Source: Oscillospiraceae bacterium (GTDB lineage Bacteria > Bacillota > Clostridia > Oscillospirales > SIG627). From it: a stretch of 64,000 nt of DNA. The position numbers and the translations under genes were made by a program. This document shows positions 9,139 to 20,135 of the stretch, piece after piece. Below the pieces are notes generated by a model that was given only the letters and a program-made list of their open reading frames with translations, ran no database searches and had not been told where the DNA came from. The stretch spans positions 30,244 to 94,243 of the forward strand of contig SVQQ01000005.1 of assembly GCA_015065265.1 (NCBI GenBank), read 5' to 3'. Every line of letters starts with the position of its first letter. The first letter of the stretch is position 1.

Positions 9139-10951
9139 TTTCTTTAGCCTTTGCTTTTGCACGAAGTTCGGTGTTAAGAATTTTCTTTCTTAAACGTAAT
9201 GAGGTAGGCGTTACTTCCAACAACTCGTCATCTGCTATAAATTCTATACACTTTTCCAAACTCATAAGTCTGGGAGGAACGAGTCTGAGAGCTTCGTCTG
9301 CACCTGCTGAACGAATAGCGGTAAGGTGTTTTTTCTTACATACGTTGACTACAAGGTCGCCTGTTTCACTGCATTCACCAACTACCATACCTTCATAAAC
9401 GTTGGTATTGACTCCAATAAACATAGCACCTCTGTCTTGTGCGTTGAAAAGTCCGTAGGACGTTGCGGTACCGTTTTCCCAAGCAACCAGAGAACCACGT
9501 GTTCTTCTTGAGGTTTTGGCTTTAAGAGGACAATATCCTTCAAAAGAAGAGTTTACAACTGCAGTTCCTTTTGTAAGTGTCATAAGAGCGTTTCTGCATC
9601 CAATAAGTCCTCGTGAGGTGATGGTGAATTCCAGCCTTGTAAATCCAGCTGTTGAAGGCGCCATTTGTGTAAGTTCGCCTCGACGCTGAGACACGTCGTC
9701 TATTACCGTTCCGCAGTATTCGTCGGGAACGTCAATGTATAAAGTTTCGTAAGGCTCACAAAGAACACCGTCAATAACTTCGGTGATTACAGAAGGTGTG
9801 GAAACTTCAAATTCATATCCTTGTCTTCTCATATTTTCGATAAGAACAGACAGATGAAGTTCGCCTCTTCCTGAAACTGTAAAAGTATCGGCAGAGTCCG
9901 TGTCTTCAACCTTTAAACTTATATTTGACTCAAGTTCTCTATATAATCTTTCACGAAGGTGACGAGTTGTAACAAAAGTACCTTCAGTACCTGCGAAAGG
10001 ACTGGTATTGACAGAAATATTTATAGAAAGTACGGGTTTGTCGATTTCAACGAAAGGAAGTCCTTCAGGATGTTCGCTGTCACATATTGTATCACCGATG
10101 TTGATATCAGGAATACCTGATATACATACAATTTCACCTGTTCCTGCTTCTGTTACAGGTTCTCTCTTTAATCCGTTGAAGGTGTAAAGATTTGCAATCT
10201 TCATTTTTTGAACAGTGCCATCTCGTCTTACAACAGATATAAACTTCTTCTCAAAAATGTCACCTCTTGCAATTCTTCCTACTGCAATTCTGCCGGTGTA
10301 TTCATTGAAGTCAATATTTGAAACTACCATTTGGAAAGGTGCTTCTGCATCACCCTTAGGGTAGGGGATATTGTCGATTATAGCATCGAAGAGAACTTTT
10401 AAGTTTTCTCCTTTTACGTCAGGTTCAAGGGAAGCCCATCCGTCTCTTCCTGAAGCATAAATAACGGGCATATCAAGTTGTTCTTCAGTTGCGTCCAAAT
10501 CGATAAGCAAGTCATAAACTTCATCAAGAACCTGCTTTGCTCTCGCATTGGGGCGGTCTGCCTTGTTTATAACAATTATAGGAGAAAGCCCAAGGTCAAG
10601 AGATTTCTTTAATACTGTTCTTGTCTGTGGCATACATCCTTCAAAAGCATCAACGAGCAATACAACACCGTCGACCATCGAAAGACTGCGTTCTACTTCA
10701 CCACCGAAGTCGGCGTGTCCTGGTGTGTCAACTATATTAATTTTAATATCTTTATAATATAAAGAGGTGTTTTTTGCGAGAATTGTTATGCCTCTCTCTT
10801 TTTCAATGTCGTTTGAGTCCATAACTCTTTCTGCTACCTGTTCGTTTTCACGGAAAGTACCGGTTTGCTTGAGCATAGCGTCAACGAGAGTTGTTTTACC
10901 GTGGTCAACGTGCGCAATTATCGCAATGTTTCTTAAATTTTCCTGATTCAT
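9131..10951 (-). CDS. typA: translational GTPase TypA/BipA
   Basis: [40 protein letters not shown]. Confidence 0.98.
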   Translation of the reverse strand: MNQENLRNIAIIAHVDHGKTTLVDAMLKQTGTFRENEQVAERVMDSNDIEKERGITILAKNTSLYYKDIKINIVDTPGHADFGGEVERSLSMVDGVVLLVDAFEGCMPQTRTVLKKSLDLGLSPIIVINKADRPNARAKQVLDEVYDLLIDLDATEEQLDMPVIYASGRDGWASLEPDVKGENLKVLFDAIIDNIPYPKGDAEAPFQMVVSNIDFNEYTGRIAVGRIARGDIFEKKFISVVRRDGTVQKMKIANLYTFNGLKREPVTEAGTGEIVCISGIPDINIGDTICDSEHPEGLPFVEIDKPVLSINISVNTSPFAGTEGTFVTTRHLRERLYRELESNISLKVEDTDSADTFTVSGRGELHLSVLIENMRRQGYEFEVSTPSVITEVIDGVLCEPYETLYIDVPDEYCGTVIDDVSQRRGELTQMAPSTAGFTRLEFTITSRGLIGCRNALMTLTKGTAVVNSSFEGYCPLKAKTSRRTRGSLVAWENGTATSYGLFNAQDRGAMFIGVNTNVYEGMVVGECSETGDLVVNVCKKKHLTAIRSAGADEALRLVPPRLMSLEKCIEFIADDELLEVTPTSLRLRKKILNTELRAKAKAKENV

Positions 10952-11019
10952 ATGACTGCCTTTCTATTCTGATAATGTTTTAAAATTATAACACGCTTTT
11001 TTATAAAACTCAATAGTTT

Positions 11020-11670
11020 TTAACCTGCAAGAGTAAAAACGTAAATGCTTTTTGCCCCGTTTTCTTTGAGAATTCGTGCAATTTCGCAAACTGTTGCACC
11101 GGTTGTAACTACGTCGTCTACTACTAAAATAGATTTATCAATTACGTTACCTTTTGTTGTAAACTTATTCTTAACGTTTTCAATTCTTTCTTCTGCTTTC
11201 AAAAATTTTTGCTTTTTGGCTTTCCCGACCCTTTTGATTATCGATTCATAAGGGATGCCTGTAGCAGAGGAAGTTTCTTTTGCAAGTTCTTCTGCCTGGT
11301 CAAATCCGTACTTTCTTTTACCGCTTCTGTCCCTTGGCACAAAGACTATTAAATCGAGCTTGTCAATAAGATTATGCTCTTTTAAACTTGCTTCAATTTC
11401 TTTTCTGAAATACTCGGCAAATTTCTTTGAAAACACGTTTTTTGCGTGAAAAACCATTTGTTGTACTTTTTCATTTTTGTAGGAATATAAAAAGTAACAC
11501 TTGTCTACGTTTCTGTTTCCAAGGTCTTTTATGGCGTCACGTTTTGCTTCAACTATTTCTTTGTAACACTCTTTGCAAAAAGGAAGTTTTTCATCTATAT
11601 ACAAAACCTTATTACAAGAAATACAGATAGGAGGGAAGACCAAGTCTAAAATATACTTAATTAAGTTCAT
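11020..11670 (-). CDS. comFC: ComF family protein (phosphoribosyltransferase fold)
   Basis: N-terminal CxxC, PRPP-binding ILVVDDVVTTGATVCEIA. Confidence 0.93.
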   Translation of the reverse strand: MNLIKYILDLVFPPICISCNKVLYIDEKLPFCKECYKEIVEAKRDAIKDLGNRNVDKCYFLYSYKNEKVQQMVFHAKNVFSKKFAEYFRKEIEASLKEHNLIDKLDLIVFVPRDRSGKRKYGFDQAEELAKETSSATGIPYESIIKRVGKAKKQKFLKAEERIENVKNKFTTKGNVIDKSILVVDDVVTTGATVCEIARILKENGAKSIYVFTLAG

Positions 11671-13915
11671 TTTTTTGCCTCAAAAATTTAGTAAGTCCTG
11701 TATATCTTCGTGAGTCTGCATTATTATCTACCATTTTTTCGATAAGAATTGTATTGCCTATAAGAATTACCATTTTTTGTGCACGGGTTATAGCTGTATA
11801 CAATAAATTCCTTGTGAGTAGCATAGAACTTACGGAGGTAATGGGAATTATCACACAAGGATACTCACTACCTTGACTTTTGTGAATGGTAACTGCATAT
11901 GCAAGTTCAATTTCGTCAAGATTTTGAAAGTCATATATAACACTTTTTTCTTCGAAAATTATTGTGACCTTTTCCTCCTTTGTATCTATTTGGGATACTG
12001 TACCAATATCACCGTTAAAAACGCCGGTTCCTTCTTCACTTTCGCCCCAAAAGTTAGTTTTCGTCCAACTGATATCATAATTATTTTTGATCTGCATAAC
12101 CTTGTCACCTTCTCGTAAAACAAAGTCCCGCAGTTTAATCTGACACTTGTTCTCGTCTTCGGGATTTTTGAGATTTTGAAGTAGATTGTTAAGATTGAAC
12201 GTTCCGCACTCACCCTTTTTTGTGGGGCAGAGTATTTGTATTTTGTCGGCAAATTCTTGTCCGTACTTTGTGGGCAACCTTTTCTCACATAGTTCAACAA
12301 TTGTGCGGGAAGAAGCAAAGGCACTTTCTCGCTTCAAGAAGAAAAAGTCTGATGATTTATTTGAAAGGTCGGGATATTGTCCTTTGTTGATTCTGTGCGC
12401 ATTCAAAACAATTGAACTTCCGTCTTCTTGTCTGAAAATTTCAGTAAGAGTTCCTACCTTAAATACGCCAGACGCAATTATGTCTTTCAAGACGTTGCCG
12501 GCACCAACGCTGGGTAACTGACTGGCGTCTCCGATAAGCAGCAATCTGGTTCCGGGACGAATAGCTCTTAAAAGGGAGAAGAAGAGATTTGCATCAATCA
12601 TAGACGTTTCGTCAATTATAACAACGTCCGCTTCAATGGGGTTAGATTCATCTCTTGTGAAACGGGGCTCATCGTCGTCTTCACTGTATTCATATTCGAG
12701 AAGTCTGTGGACGGTTTTTGCTTCACACATGGTAGACTCAGACATTTTCTTTGCCGCTCGTCCTGTAGGGGCGGCAAGAACGTATTTAAGTCCTAAATTG
12801 GTATATATACTTATAATGGCACGTATGATTGTTGTTTTACCTGTACCTGGACCGCCCGTTAATACATACACCGTATTTTCGAGTGCAGAAATTATTGCTT
12901 TTTTCTGGCTAGAAGCATATTTTATTTGTTCTCTTTCTTCTACGTCATCAATTATTTGGTTTATGTTATTAAAGAACCCACTAGCCTGAAATTTTGACAA
13001 AAGCGTTAATTTATCAGTAATGCTTTTTTCTATATGATAATTTAAAGGCAAATATATTGATGCGTTTTCGATTTTTTCAGTAACGCACATACTGTTAAAA
13101 TCATATGCGATTAAGAGCTTTCTCTGACACATATGTAAAATACTTTCTTCAATTCTATCTTCGTTCACTCCTAAAAGTTTACTGGATGTCTGAACAAGTT
13201 TTTTTAGGGGTAAGTACAAGTTTCCCGAAGTAATAGAGTCTTGGCGCAAAACGTATAATACACCCGCTTCAATTCTCTCACTAGAATCTTTCGGAAGTCC
13301 TAAAGACGTAGCAACAGAGTCGGCCTTTTCAAAACCTATTCCTGAGATGTTGTTCGAAAGTGTATAAGGGTTTTGCTTTACAATATCAATTGATGCGCTA
13401 CCCCAGCGTTTATATATTTTTGAAGTCAGAGTAGGTCCAAAAAATTCTGAGAAGAATATCATAACGTTTCTCATACCAAATTGAGAATTAAAGTCAACTG
13501 AAATTTCACGCGCTCTTGCTTTGGAAATGCCTTTAATTGTTGATAAAAGTTCAGGTGAGGACTCCAAAATGGAAAAAGTGTCGTCTCCAAAGGTGTCAAT
13601 AATTCTTTCTGCAGTTTTTGGCCCAATGCCTTTTATTGCACCTGATGATAGATATTTAAGCATAGCAACAGAATCGGTAGGCATATTCTTTTCAAAAGAA
13701 ACAACTTTGAACTGCTTTCCGTAGGTTGGATGAGTGGCCCATTGACCGACGATTTTAATACTTTCTCCAACGTAAAGCCCTGGAATAATACCAGTGCCTG
13801 TTTCAAGAAGACCTGCCGATTCAAACTCAAAAACGGTATATCCGTTCTTTTCGTTTTCGTATATAATGTCATATATTTCAACGTCAAGATTTTCTAAAGA
13901 GTTTTGATTTTCCAT
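11657..13915 (-). CDS. recD2: RecD2-type ATP-dependent DNA helicase
   Basis: GGPGTGKTT, VDVVIIDETSMID, LLIGDASQLPSVGAG, AYAVTIHKSQGSEYPCVI; N-terminal HhH region. Confidence 0.96.
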   Translation of the reverse strand: MENQNSLENLDVEIYDIIYENEKNGYTVFEFESAGLLETGTGIIPGLYVGESIKIVGQWATHPTYGKQFKVVSFEKNMPTDSVAMLKYLSSGAIKGIGPKTAERIIDTFGDDTFSILESSPELLSTIKGISKARAREISVDFNSQFGMRNVMIFFSEFFGPTLTSKIYKRWGSASIDIVKQNPYTLSNNISGIGFEKADSVATSLGLPKDSSERIEAGVLYVLRQDSITSGNLYLPLKKLVQTSSKLLGVNEDRIEESILHMCQRKLLIAYDFNSMCVTEKIENASIYLPLNYHIEKSITDKLTLLSKFQASGFFNNINQIIDDVEEREQIKYASSQKKAIISALENTVYVLTGGPGTGKTTIIRAIISIYTNLGLKYVLAAPTGRAAKKMSESTMCEAKTVHRLLEYEYSEDDDEPRFTRDESNPIEADVVIIDETSMIDANLFFSLLRAIRPGTRLLLIGDASQLPSVGAGNVLKDIIASGVFKVGTLTEIFRQEDGSSIVLNAHRINKGQYPDLSNKSSDFFFLKRESAFASSRTIVELCEKRLPTKYGQEFADKIQILCPTKKGECGTFNLNNLLQNLKNPEDENKCQIKLRDFVLREGDKVMQIKNNYDISWTKTNFWGESEEGTGVFNGDIGTVSQIDTKEEKVTIIFEEKSVIYDFQNLDEIELAYAVTIHKSQGSEYPCVIIPITSVSSMLLTRNLLYTAITRAQKMVILIGNTILIEKMVDNNADSRRYTGLTKFLRQKNELN

Positions 13916-13931
13916 TGTTACTCCGCTATAT

Positions 13932-13972
13932 TACAAAGCGAGAAAATGAAAATACACTTTCTCGCTTTATTT
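13932..13972. terminator. intrinsic terminator
   Basis: AAAGCGAGAAA...TTTCTCGCTTT with flanking T-rich tract. Confidence 0.8.
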
Positions 13973-13976
13973 TTTA

Positions 13977-15113
13977 TTATATCTTTTTTGTAAGCAATTC
14001 TGCGATATCTGTATTTTCCCACTTTACACCAAGGTCTTCGCGTCCCATATGACCGTAGGAAGCAAGTTTTTTGTAAATTGGGGTTCTTAAATCAAATCTG
14101 TTTATTATTGACGAAGGCTTCAAATCCACTAAGTCGGTAAGAGCTCGGCTGATTTCAACGTCACTTACAACACCTGTTCCGAAAGTGTCAACCATGACTG
14201 AAACAGGATCAGCGATACCTATTGCATATGCTATCTGAATTTCACATTTTTTTGCAAGTTTTGCCGCTACTACGTTTTTAGCAAGGTATCTTGCTGCGTA
14301 TGCGGCAGAACGGTCAACTTTCGTGGGGTCTTTACCTGAGAAAGCACCGCCACCGTGTCTTGAATAACCGCCGTATGTATCAATGATAATTTTTCTGCCT
14401 GTAAGACCTGAATCACCACAAGGTCCACCAATTACGAAACGTCCTGTGGGGTTAATAAATACCTTTGTATCTTTGTCAAGTAAATGGTCGGGGACGCTGT
14501 GTTTAATTACGTGTTCTATAATGTCCTTGCGGAGCTTTTCCATAACAACGTCAGGTGAATGTTGTGAAGAAACGACAACGGTGTCAACTCTTACAGGAGT
14601 ATTACCGTCGTATTCAATTGTTACCTGAGTTTTACCGTCGGGACGCAAATAATCGAGAAGACCTTCTTTTCTTACCTCCGTAAGTCTTCTTGCCATTTTG
14701 TGAGCAAGGCTTATAGGAAGAGGCATAAGCTCGGGAGTTTCATCACAGGCAAAGCCAAACATCATACCTTGGTCTCCGGCACCGTCAACGTTAACACCCA
14801 TAGCAATATCTGGCGACTGTTCGTGAATTGAATTGATTACTGCGCAGGTATCACAGTCGAAACCAAATTTTGCTCTGTCGTAGCCAATTTCTCTGATAGT
14901 GTCTCTTACTATTGTCTGTACGTCTACGTATCCTGTAGTAGTTATTTCACCCATAACCACAACAAGACCTGTGGTTGTAGCAGTTTCACAAGCAACTCGT
15001 GCCATTTTATCTTGAGAAAGAATATCGTCAAGTATCGCATCTGAAATCTGGTCGCATATTTTATCGGGATGTCCCTCTGTAACTGATTCTGATGTAAATA
15101 AGTATCTAGCCAT
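13977..15113 (-). CDS. metK: S-adenosylmethionine synthetase
   Basis: [49 protein letters not shown]. Confidence 0.98.
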   Translation of the reverse strand: MARYLFTSESVTEGHPDKICDQISDAILDDILSQDKMARVACETATTTGLVVVMGEITTTGYVDVQTIVRDTIREIGYDRAKFGFDCDTCAVINSIHEQSPDIAMGVNVDGAGDQGMMFGFACDETPELMPLPISLAHKMARRLTEVRKEGLLDYLRPDGKTQVTIEYDGNTPVRVDTVVVSSQHSPDVVMEKLRKDIIEHVIKHSVPDHLLDKDTKVFINPTGRFVIGGPCGDSGLTGRKIIIDTYGGYSRHGGGAFSGKDPTKVDRSAAYAARYLAKNVVAAKLAKKCEIQIAYAIGIADPVSVMVDTFGTGVVSDVEISRALTDLVDLKPSSIINRFDLRTPIYKKLASYGHMGREDLGVKWENTDIAELLTKKI

Positions 15114-15129
15114 TTTATACTCCTGTTTT

Positions 15130-15612
15130 TTAAAATAATGTTTTAATTAAATCTAGTAAGCCGTATGATATAAATCCCATTATCAAGCCACTGGTTATAA
15201 CGCCGAGCAAAATAGTCGGGAATGCTTTTCTAAGTCTCATTTCAAGAACAGATGCAATTACCGCTCCCGTCCAAGCGCCTGTGCCGGGGCAGGGGATTGC
15301 AACGAAAAGAAAGAGTCCCCAGTATGCATATTTTTGTATCTTGTCAGCGTGTTTTATTGCCTTGTTATGTACTTTTGTGAATACCGGTCCGATGTACTTA
15401 ACGTCTCTGAAAATCTTAAAGAAGTATTTGAAAAGCAAAATAATAAACGGTACCGGTATCATATTTCCGATTATCGAAACGGGTAGTGCCTCAATAAAGG
15501 TGATTCTTGGTATCGTATTTATTGCAGCAGCAAAGGGGATTGACCCTCTTAATTCAACGATTGGAAGCATTGAAATTAAAAAAGTTAAAAAGAATGCTTT
15601 TGTTCGCGACAT
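15130..15612 (-). CDS. small multi-drug export / COG2426-type membrane protein
   Basis: [18 protein letters not shown]..., [17 protein letters not shown] typical of family. Confidence 0.85.
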   Translation of the reverse strand: MSRTKAFFLTFLISMLPIVELRGSIPFAAAINTIPRITFIEALPVSIIGNMIPVPFIILLFKYFFKIFRDVKYIGPVFTKVHNKAIKHADKIQKYAYWGLFLFVAIPCPGTGAWTGAVIASVLEMRLRKAFPTILLGVITSGLIMGFISYGLLDLIKTLF

Positions 15613-15725
15613 TATTTTTCTCCTGATTTTTTCTTACAATAGATATTATATATCAAGACGAAATTTTTTTCAATACGTCTTATAATTTTTTAAGAAATAA
15701 AATAAATATTTTTTTAAAAAAGGTA

Positions 15726-15753
15726 TTGACAATTTAAGAAAAACGTGTATAAT
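15726..15753 (+). promoter_or_regulatory. sigma-A type promoter for tRNA-Leu
   Basis: TTGACA-N16-TATAAT. Confidence 0.8.
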
Positions 15754-15779
15754 AGACAATGTTGTCAGAACAACAGTAC

Positions 15780-15862
15780 GCGAGAGTGGCGAAATTGGCA
15801 GACGCGCACGTTTGAGGGGCGTGTGGTTATCCGTACGGGTTCAAGTCCCGTCTCTCGCACCA
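15780..15862 (+). tRNA. tRNA-Leu (GAG), CCA encoded
   Basis: GCGAGAG...CTCTCGC acceptor stem, long variable arm, loop TTGAGGG, GGTTCAAGTCC T-arm, CCA. Confidence 0.97.
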
Positions 15863-15864
15863 AA

Positions 15865-15899
15865 AATAAAGACACCCAATCGGGTGTCTTTATTTTTTT
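15865..15899 (+). terminator. intrinsic terminator
   Basis: AATAAAGACACCC-AATC-GGGTGTCTTTATTTTTTT. Confidence 0.9.
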
Positions 15900-15907
15900 G
15901 TATAAAG

Positions 15908-16036
15908 ATGTAGGGACTTGAACACTAAGAGGGGACAAAACGTGAAGAAAACAGTCCGGTGGACTGTTTTTAGTTTTGTGTCTGAGGGCTTAGCCCGAAG
16001 AGAGAGCAGACCGAAGGTATGCGTCAAGTCCCGTAT
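15908..16036. repeat. putative structured repeat element with terminal inverted repeats
   Basis: Ends TAGGGACTTGAACAC and GCGTCAAGTCCCGTA are inverted repeats; internal hairpins AAACAGTCC-GGT-GGACTGTTT and GGGCTTAGCCC. Confidence 0.6.
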
Positions 16037-16151
16037 TTGATTTTTTTCCTCTATAAAAAGTGAACTTGATTTTCTTATCAAGCATTGCGAAAGTATTGCT
16101 TTTTTGTGAATTATATGCTATGATTTTAAATACTTTAGGGGGTGTTTAAAA

Positions 16152-17063
16152 TTGTTTGAACTCTTAAAACTGATCATTTGGCTTTTATTTCATCTTACAC
16201 TCATTTTTTTAAAACCCATTTTAATTATTTTAGCAATTGCAATAATTATTATCTTTATAAAAGATATATATTATAAAAAAAGCGTATATTATCAAATTAC
16301 TAGGCAGTCCTATTGGTCAATTAAAAAGGACTTGGGAAAATACGGTGAGTATCTTATTTACAAACAACTTATGAAATTCGAAAAAAATGGTGCTAAATTT
16401 CTTTTTAATCTGTATGTTCCAAAAGAAAATAGTAAAACTACCGAAATTGACGTCTTGATGATAACACATAAAGGACTATTTGTTTTTGAAAGCAAAAATT
16501 TTAGCGGCTGGATATTTGGTAGAGAGTCTCAAAGGAGTTGGTGTCAAACTTTACCTAAAGGTAGAGGAATCAGTCAGAAAGAAATTTTCTACAATCCCAT
16601 TATGCAAAATCGTTTACATATAAAATGTTTAAAAACTCTTTTGCAGCATAAAATACCAGTGCATTCAGTAATTGTTTTTTCTAATAGATGCACATTAAAA
16701 GATGTACAAATTTCGAGTAATGATATAAAAGTAATAAATCGCTACGATCTTGCTTTTACTGTTTCTGAAATATATGAACAAACTGAAATTGATTTGTTAT
16801 CTGACAACGATATTAATGAAATTTATAATAAATTATACTCCTATACACAAGTTGACGATATTACAAAAAGATTACATATATTAAATCTTGCTAACACGCC
16901 TTCTGAATCATTTGAAAATAAATGTGAAGAAATTAGTAAAAATGTTTCAGAAAAAGAATTGCTCGAAAAACCGTCTGTTGTATCAGATCAACTATTAGAC
17001 AAAGAAATTGAATGCGACAAATCCGTTTCTTGTGACCCGTTACAAAGGAACGAATTGAACTGA
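16152..17063 (+). CDS. membrane-anchored NERD-domain (nuclease-related) protein
   Basis: N-terminal TM region; LGKYGEYLIYKQL...TEIDVLMITHKGLFVFESKNFSGWIFG; TTG start after AGGGGG SD. Confidence 0.88.
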   Translation: MFELLKLIIWLLFHLTLIFLKPILIILAIAIIIIFIKDIYYKKSVYYQITRQSYWSIKKDLGKYGEYLIYKQLMKFEKNGAKFLFNLYVPKENSKTTEIDVLMITHKGLFVFESKNFSGWIFGRESQRSWCQTLPKGRGISQKEIFYNPIMQNRLHIKCLKTLLQHKIPVHSVIVFSNRCTLKDVQISSNDIKVINRYDLAFTVSEIYEQTEIDLLSDNDINEIYNKLYSYTQVDDITKRLHILNLANTPSESFENKCEEISKNVSEKELLEKPSVVSDQLLDKEIECDKSVSCDPLQRNELN

Positions 17064-17105
17064 ACTTATTATACAAAGAAACACGAAGTTTTAAATACTG
17101 TAAAA

Positions 17106-17136
17106 TAAATATCCCCCATTTAACGGGGGATATTTA
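17106..17136. terminator. intrinsic terminator
   Basis: AAATATCCCCC-ATTTAAC-GGGGGATATTT. Confidence 0.85.
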
Positions 17137-17898
17137 TTTAATTTTATCTGTTAAAAGCATATCCATATTGTATAATCCCGACTTTTTATCATCAAGGTAA
17201 CAAGCGGCTTGAATTGCACCTTCTGCAAAAACCGTTCTGGAATCGGCACGGTGTGAAAGTGAAACTATTTCATCCTGTCCTGCAAAAATTACTTCGTGTT
17301 CACCGACTATCGTTCCACCTCTGACAGAGTGAATTCCAATTTCAGCCTTTGAACGTTTTTCACGCTTTGTGTGCCTGTCGTAGCAGTATTCGGCGTCGTA
17401 ACTTACACTGTCTTTAATTGCATCCGCAATAAGAAGAGCCGTGCCGCTTGGAGCATCAAGTTTCTGATTGTGGTGCTTTTCAATAATTTCTATATCAAAT
17501 GACGCTTCTAAAACAGAAGCCGCTTTCTTTGCGAGTAAAACAAGAAGGTTAATCCCCAAAGACATATTAGCGGATTTGAAAACAGGAATTAATTTTGACG
17601 CATTTTCAATTTCTTTTATTTCGTCCTCTGTATGTCCTGTAGAGCAAATAACACAAGGAACGTTGTTTTTCTTTGCGTATTCTAAAATTGATTTTGTCAT
17701 AGTGTGATGAGAAAAATCAACTATAACTCCGTCGGGTTCTTCAATGGAGTTGATGCTTGTGTAAACGTGATATCCGTAGTTTTGCTCGTCACATATATCG
17801 ACGCCTGCAGTTATTACTGCCTTATCAGAATTTGTTAAAATCCCACTTATTGTTTTTCCCATTCGGCCGTTGCAACCGATTAAAATTATTTTAGTCAT
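17134..17898 (-). CDS. dapB: 4-hydroxy-tetrahydrodipicolinate reductase
   Basis: ILIGCNGRMGKTI, EIIEKHHNQKLDAPSGTA. Confidence 0.97.
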   Translation of the reverse strand: MTKIILIGCNGRMGKTISGILTNSDKAVITAGVDICDEQNYGYHVYTSINSIEEPDGVIVDFSHHTMTKSILEYAKKNNVPCVICSTGHTEDEIKEIENASKLIPVFKSANMSLGINLLVLLAKKAASVLEASFDIEIIEKHHNQKLDAPSGTALLIADAIKDSVSYDAEYCYDRHTKREKRSKAEIGIHSVRGGTIVGEHEVIFAGQDEIVSLSHRADSRTVFAEGAIQAACYLDDKKSGLYNMDMLLTDKIK

Positions 17899-17916
17899 TT
17901 GTTTTTCCTGTAAATT

Positions 17917-18795
17917 TTATTTTAATACTTCCATAGCCTCATAAAGTAAGTCTCTGTTGGCTTTTCCTAAGGGATACAACGGAAGACGCATTTCTTCGTC
18001 GCAGAATCCAAGTTTCGCCATTGCAGCTTTTACAGGGATTGGGTTTACGTCGCAGAAAAGAGCGTTCATGAGCTTAATGTGTTTTAAATGAAGATCAAGG
18101 CTTTCTTTGGTTTTGCCTTCAAAAAACAGTGAACAAATGTCGTGAGTTACCTTGGGAGCAACGTTTGAAAGAACTGAGATTACGCCTTTTCCGCCAAGAG
18201 AGAGAATAGGAACTATCTGGTCGTCATCTCCTGAATACATCGCAAGTTCGTCTCCTACAAGACTCATTGTTTTTGCCATAGCTGAAATGTTTCCGTTTGC
18301 TTCTTTGAAGCCTACGATGTTCTGATGCTTTGAAAGTTCGAGATATGTATCTGGAAGAATATTGACGCCTGTTCGAGAAGGAACGTTATACACTAAACAG
18401 GGAACGTTAACACTGTCAGCTATTGCATTGAAATGATGTACAAGACCTGTCTGCGAAGTTTTGTTATAATAGGGAGTAACGAGTAAAAGCCCATCTGCAC
18501 CTTCTTCTTGTGCAAACTTTGAAAGTTCAATTGCATAGGAGGTGTCGTTACTACCTGTTCCTGCAATAACGGGCACTCTGTGATTTACTTTTTCAATACA
18601 AAATGATGTAATTTCTCTGTGTTCAGCATCAGAAAGAGTGGAGCCTTCTCCTGTGGTTCCGCAAACAACTAATGCATCAATTGAATTTGCAATTTGATTT
18701 TCTATTATATTTGCAAACGCCTCATAATCTATTTTTCCGTTTTTGAACGGTGTGATTAAAGCAGTAGCAGCACCGGTAAAAATGGTTTTTTTCAT
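17917..18795 (-). CDS. dapA: 4-hydroxy-tetrahydrodipicolinate synthase
   Basis: GTTGEGSTLSDAEH, VYNVPSRTGVNI. Confidence 0.98.
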   Translation of the reverse strand: MKKTIFTGAATALITPFKNGKIDYEAFANIIENQIANSIDALVVCGTTGEGSTLSDAEHREITSFCIEKVNHRVPVIAGTGSNDTSYAIELSKFAQEEGADGLLLVTPYYNKTSQTGLVHHFNAIADSVNVPCLVYNVPSRTGVNILPDTYLELSKHQNIVGFKEANGNISAMAKTMSLVGDELAMYSGDDDQIVPILSLGGKGVISVLSNVAPKVTHDICSLFFEGKTKESLDLHLKHIKLMNALFCDVNPIPVKAAMAKLGFCDEEMRLPLYPLGKANRDLLYEAMEVLK

Positions 18796-18895
18796 AATTC
18801 TGTCCCTTTCTGTGAATAAGTGATTTTTATTGCTATTCTTTATTTAGTATATGCATTTTAATATTAATTGTTTTAATTTTATTTTGTAAAAAGTG

Positions 18896-18923
18896 TTGAA
18901 AAAAAACGCACAATGCTTTATAC
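18896..18923 (+). promoter_or_regulatory. putative sigma-A promoter of queA-miaA
   Basis: TTGAAA-N16-TATACT. Confidence 0.55.
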
Positions 18924-19030
18924 TAATAAATGTAATAATAAAGTTTATTATAAATACTTACAACAATTCATTTTATCATTTTGACAAATAATTGTCAATA
19001 TATTTTCGGCATATTTTAGGAGAATTTAAT

Positions 19031-20134
19031 TTGAACAATACTGACTTTTATAAACTGAAAAGCAACTATTATTATGACCTTCCCGAAAACTTGATTGCAC
19101 AGACCCCCATTGAACCCAGAGACTCTTCTAGGTTGCTTGTTTGTGAAAAGGATTGCCGTTTTAAAGACCTAATATTTAAAGATATCGTCGACCTCTTGAA
19201 CGAAGGCGACGTTTTGGTTGTGAACACTTCTAAGGTGATTCCCGCACGTCTTTTTGGCGAAAAGATAAATAAAGATAAATCTATAAAAGGTGCAAAGCTT
19301 GAAATTGTCTTACTCGAAAAGGACTTATCATTAAATGACGGAGAGTACTGGAAGGCGATTGTACGTCCTGGAAAGAAAGCACTACCTGGTGTAAGCTTCT
19401 CTATTGGGAATGGCAAAATGATAGCAACTGTAACAGACGTTGAGGAAAACGGAAATAGACTAATCAAGTTTGATTATGATAAATCAAAAGGCGACTTCTA
19501 CGCATTGCTTGACGAAATTGGCACAATGCCATTACCGCCTTATATTACTAAAAAACTCGATGACAGTTCACGTTATCAAACTGTTTACGCTGATATGAAG
19601 GGCTCTGCAGCTGCACCTACAGCGGGACTTCATTTCACAAATGAATTGCTGGAAAAAATTAAAGCCAAAGGCGTTAAAGTTGTTCCTGTAATCCTTCACG
19701 TTGGACTTGGAACCTTCAGACCTGTAAAAGCCGATAATATCGATGACCACGTTATGCATTCGGAATATTATATAATTCCTGAAGAAACAGCTAACGTTAT
19801 AAACAATGCTCGCAGTCTTGGCAAGAGAATTATAGGAGTTGGCACCACTTCGTGCAGAACCCTTGAAGGCTCATTTTTAAAAAACGGGAAAGTGTGTGCT
19901 GATGCAGATTACACAAATATTTTCATTTATCCAGGAAAGAAATTAAACGTTATTGATGCCTTGATTACTAACTTTCATTTGCCTGAAAGCACTCTTATAA
20001 TGCTTATATGTGCTTTCTACGGTTACGAGAATACAATGAAAGCATACAAACATGCAGTTGACTCGGAATACAGGTTTTTCTCATTTGGTGATGCTATGTT
20101 TATACCAAGTAAATATTCAGTCGAGGAAAAGTAA
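19031..20134 (+). CDS. queA: tRNA preQ1(34) S-adenosylmethionine ribosyltransferase-isomerase
   Basis: YYDLPENLIAQTPIEPRDSSRLLV, AAPTAGLHFT; TTG start at 19031 after AGGAGA. Confidence 0.97.
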   Translation: MNNTDFYKLKSNYYYDLPENLIAQTPIEPRDSSRLLVCEKDCRFKDLIFKDIVDLLNEGDVLVVNTSKVIPARLFGEKINKDKSIKGAKLEIVLLEKDLSLNDGEYWKAIVRPGKKALPGVSFSIGNGKMIATVTDVEENGNRLIKFDYDKSKGDFYALLDEIGTMPLPPYITKKLDDSSRYQTVYADMKGSAAAPTAGLHFTNELLEKIKAKGVKVVPVILHVGLGTFRPVKADNIDDHVMHSEYYIIPEETANVINNARSLGKRIIGVGTTSCRTLEGSFLKNGKVCADADYTNIFIYPGKKLNVIDALITNFHLPESTLIMLICAFYGYENTMKAYKHAVDSEYRFFSFGDAMFIPSKYSVEEK

Positions 20135-20135
20135 T

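Noticed and set aside
15890-16081. 63-aa minus-strand ORF after tRNA-Leu
   Set aside because: Coincides with a structured non-coding repeat-like element; no SD
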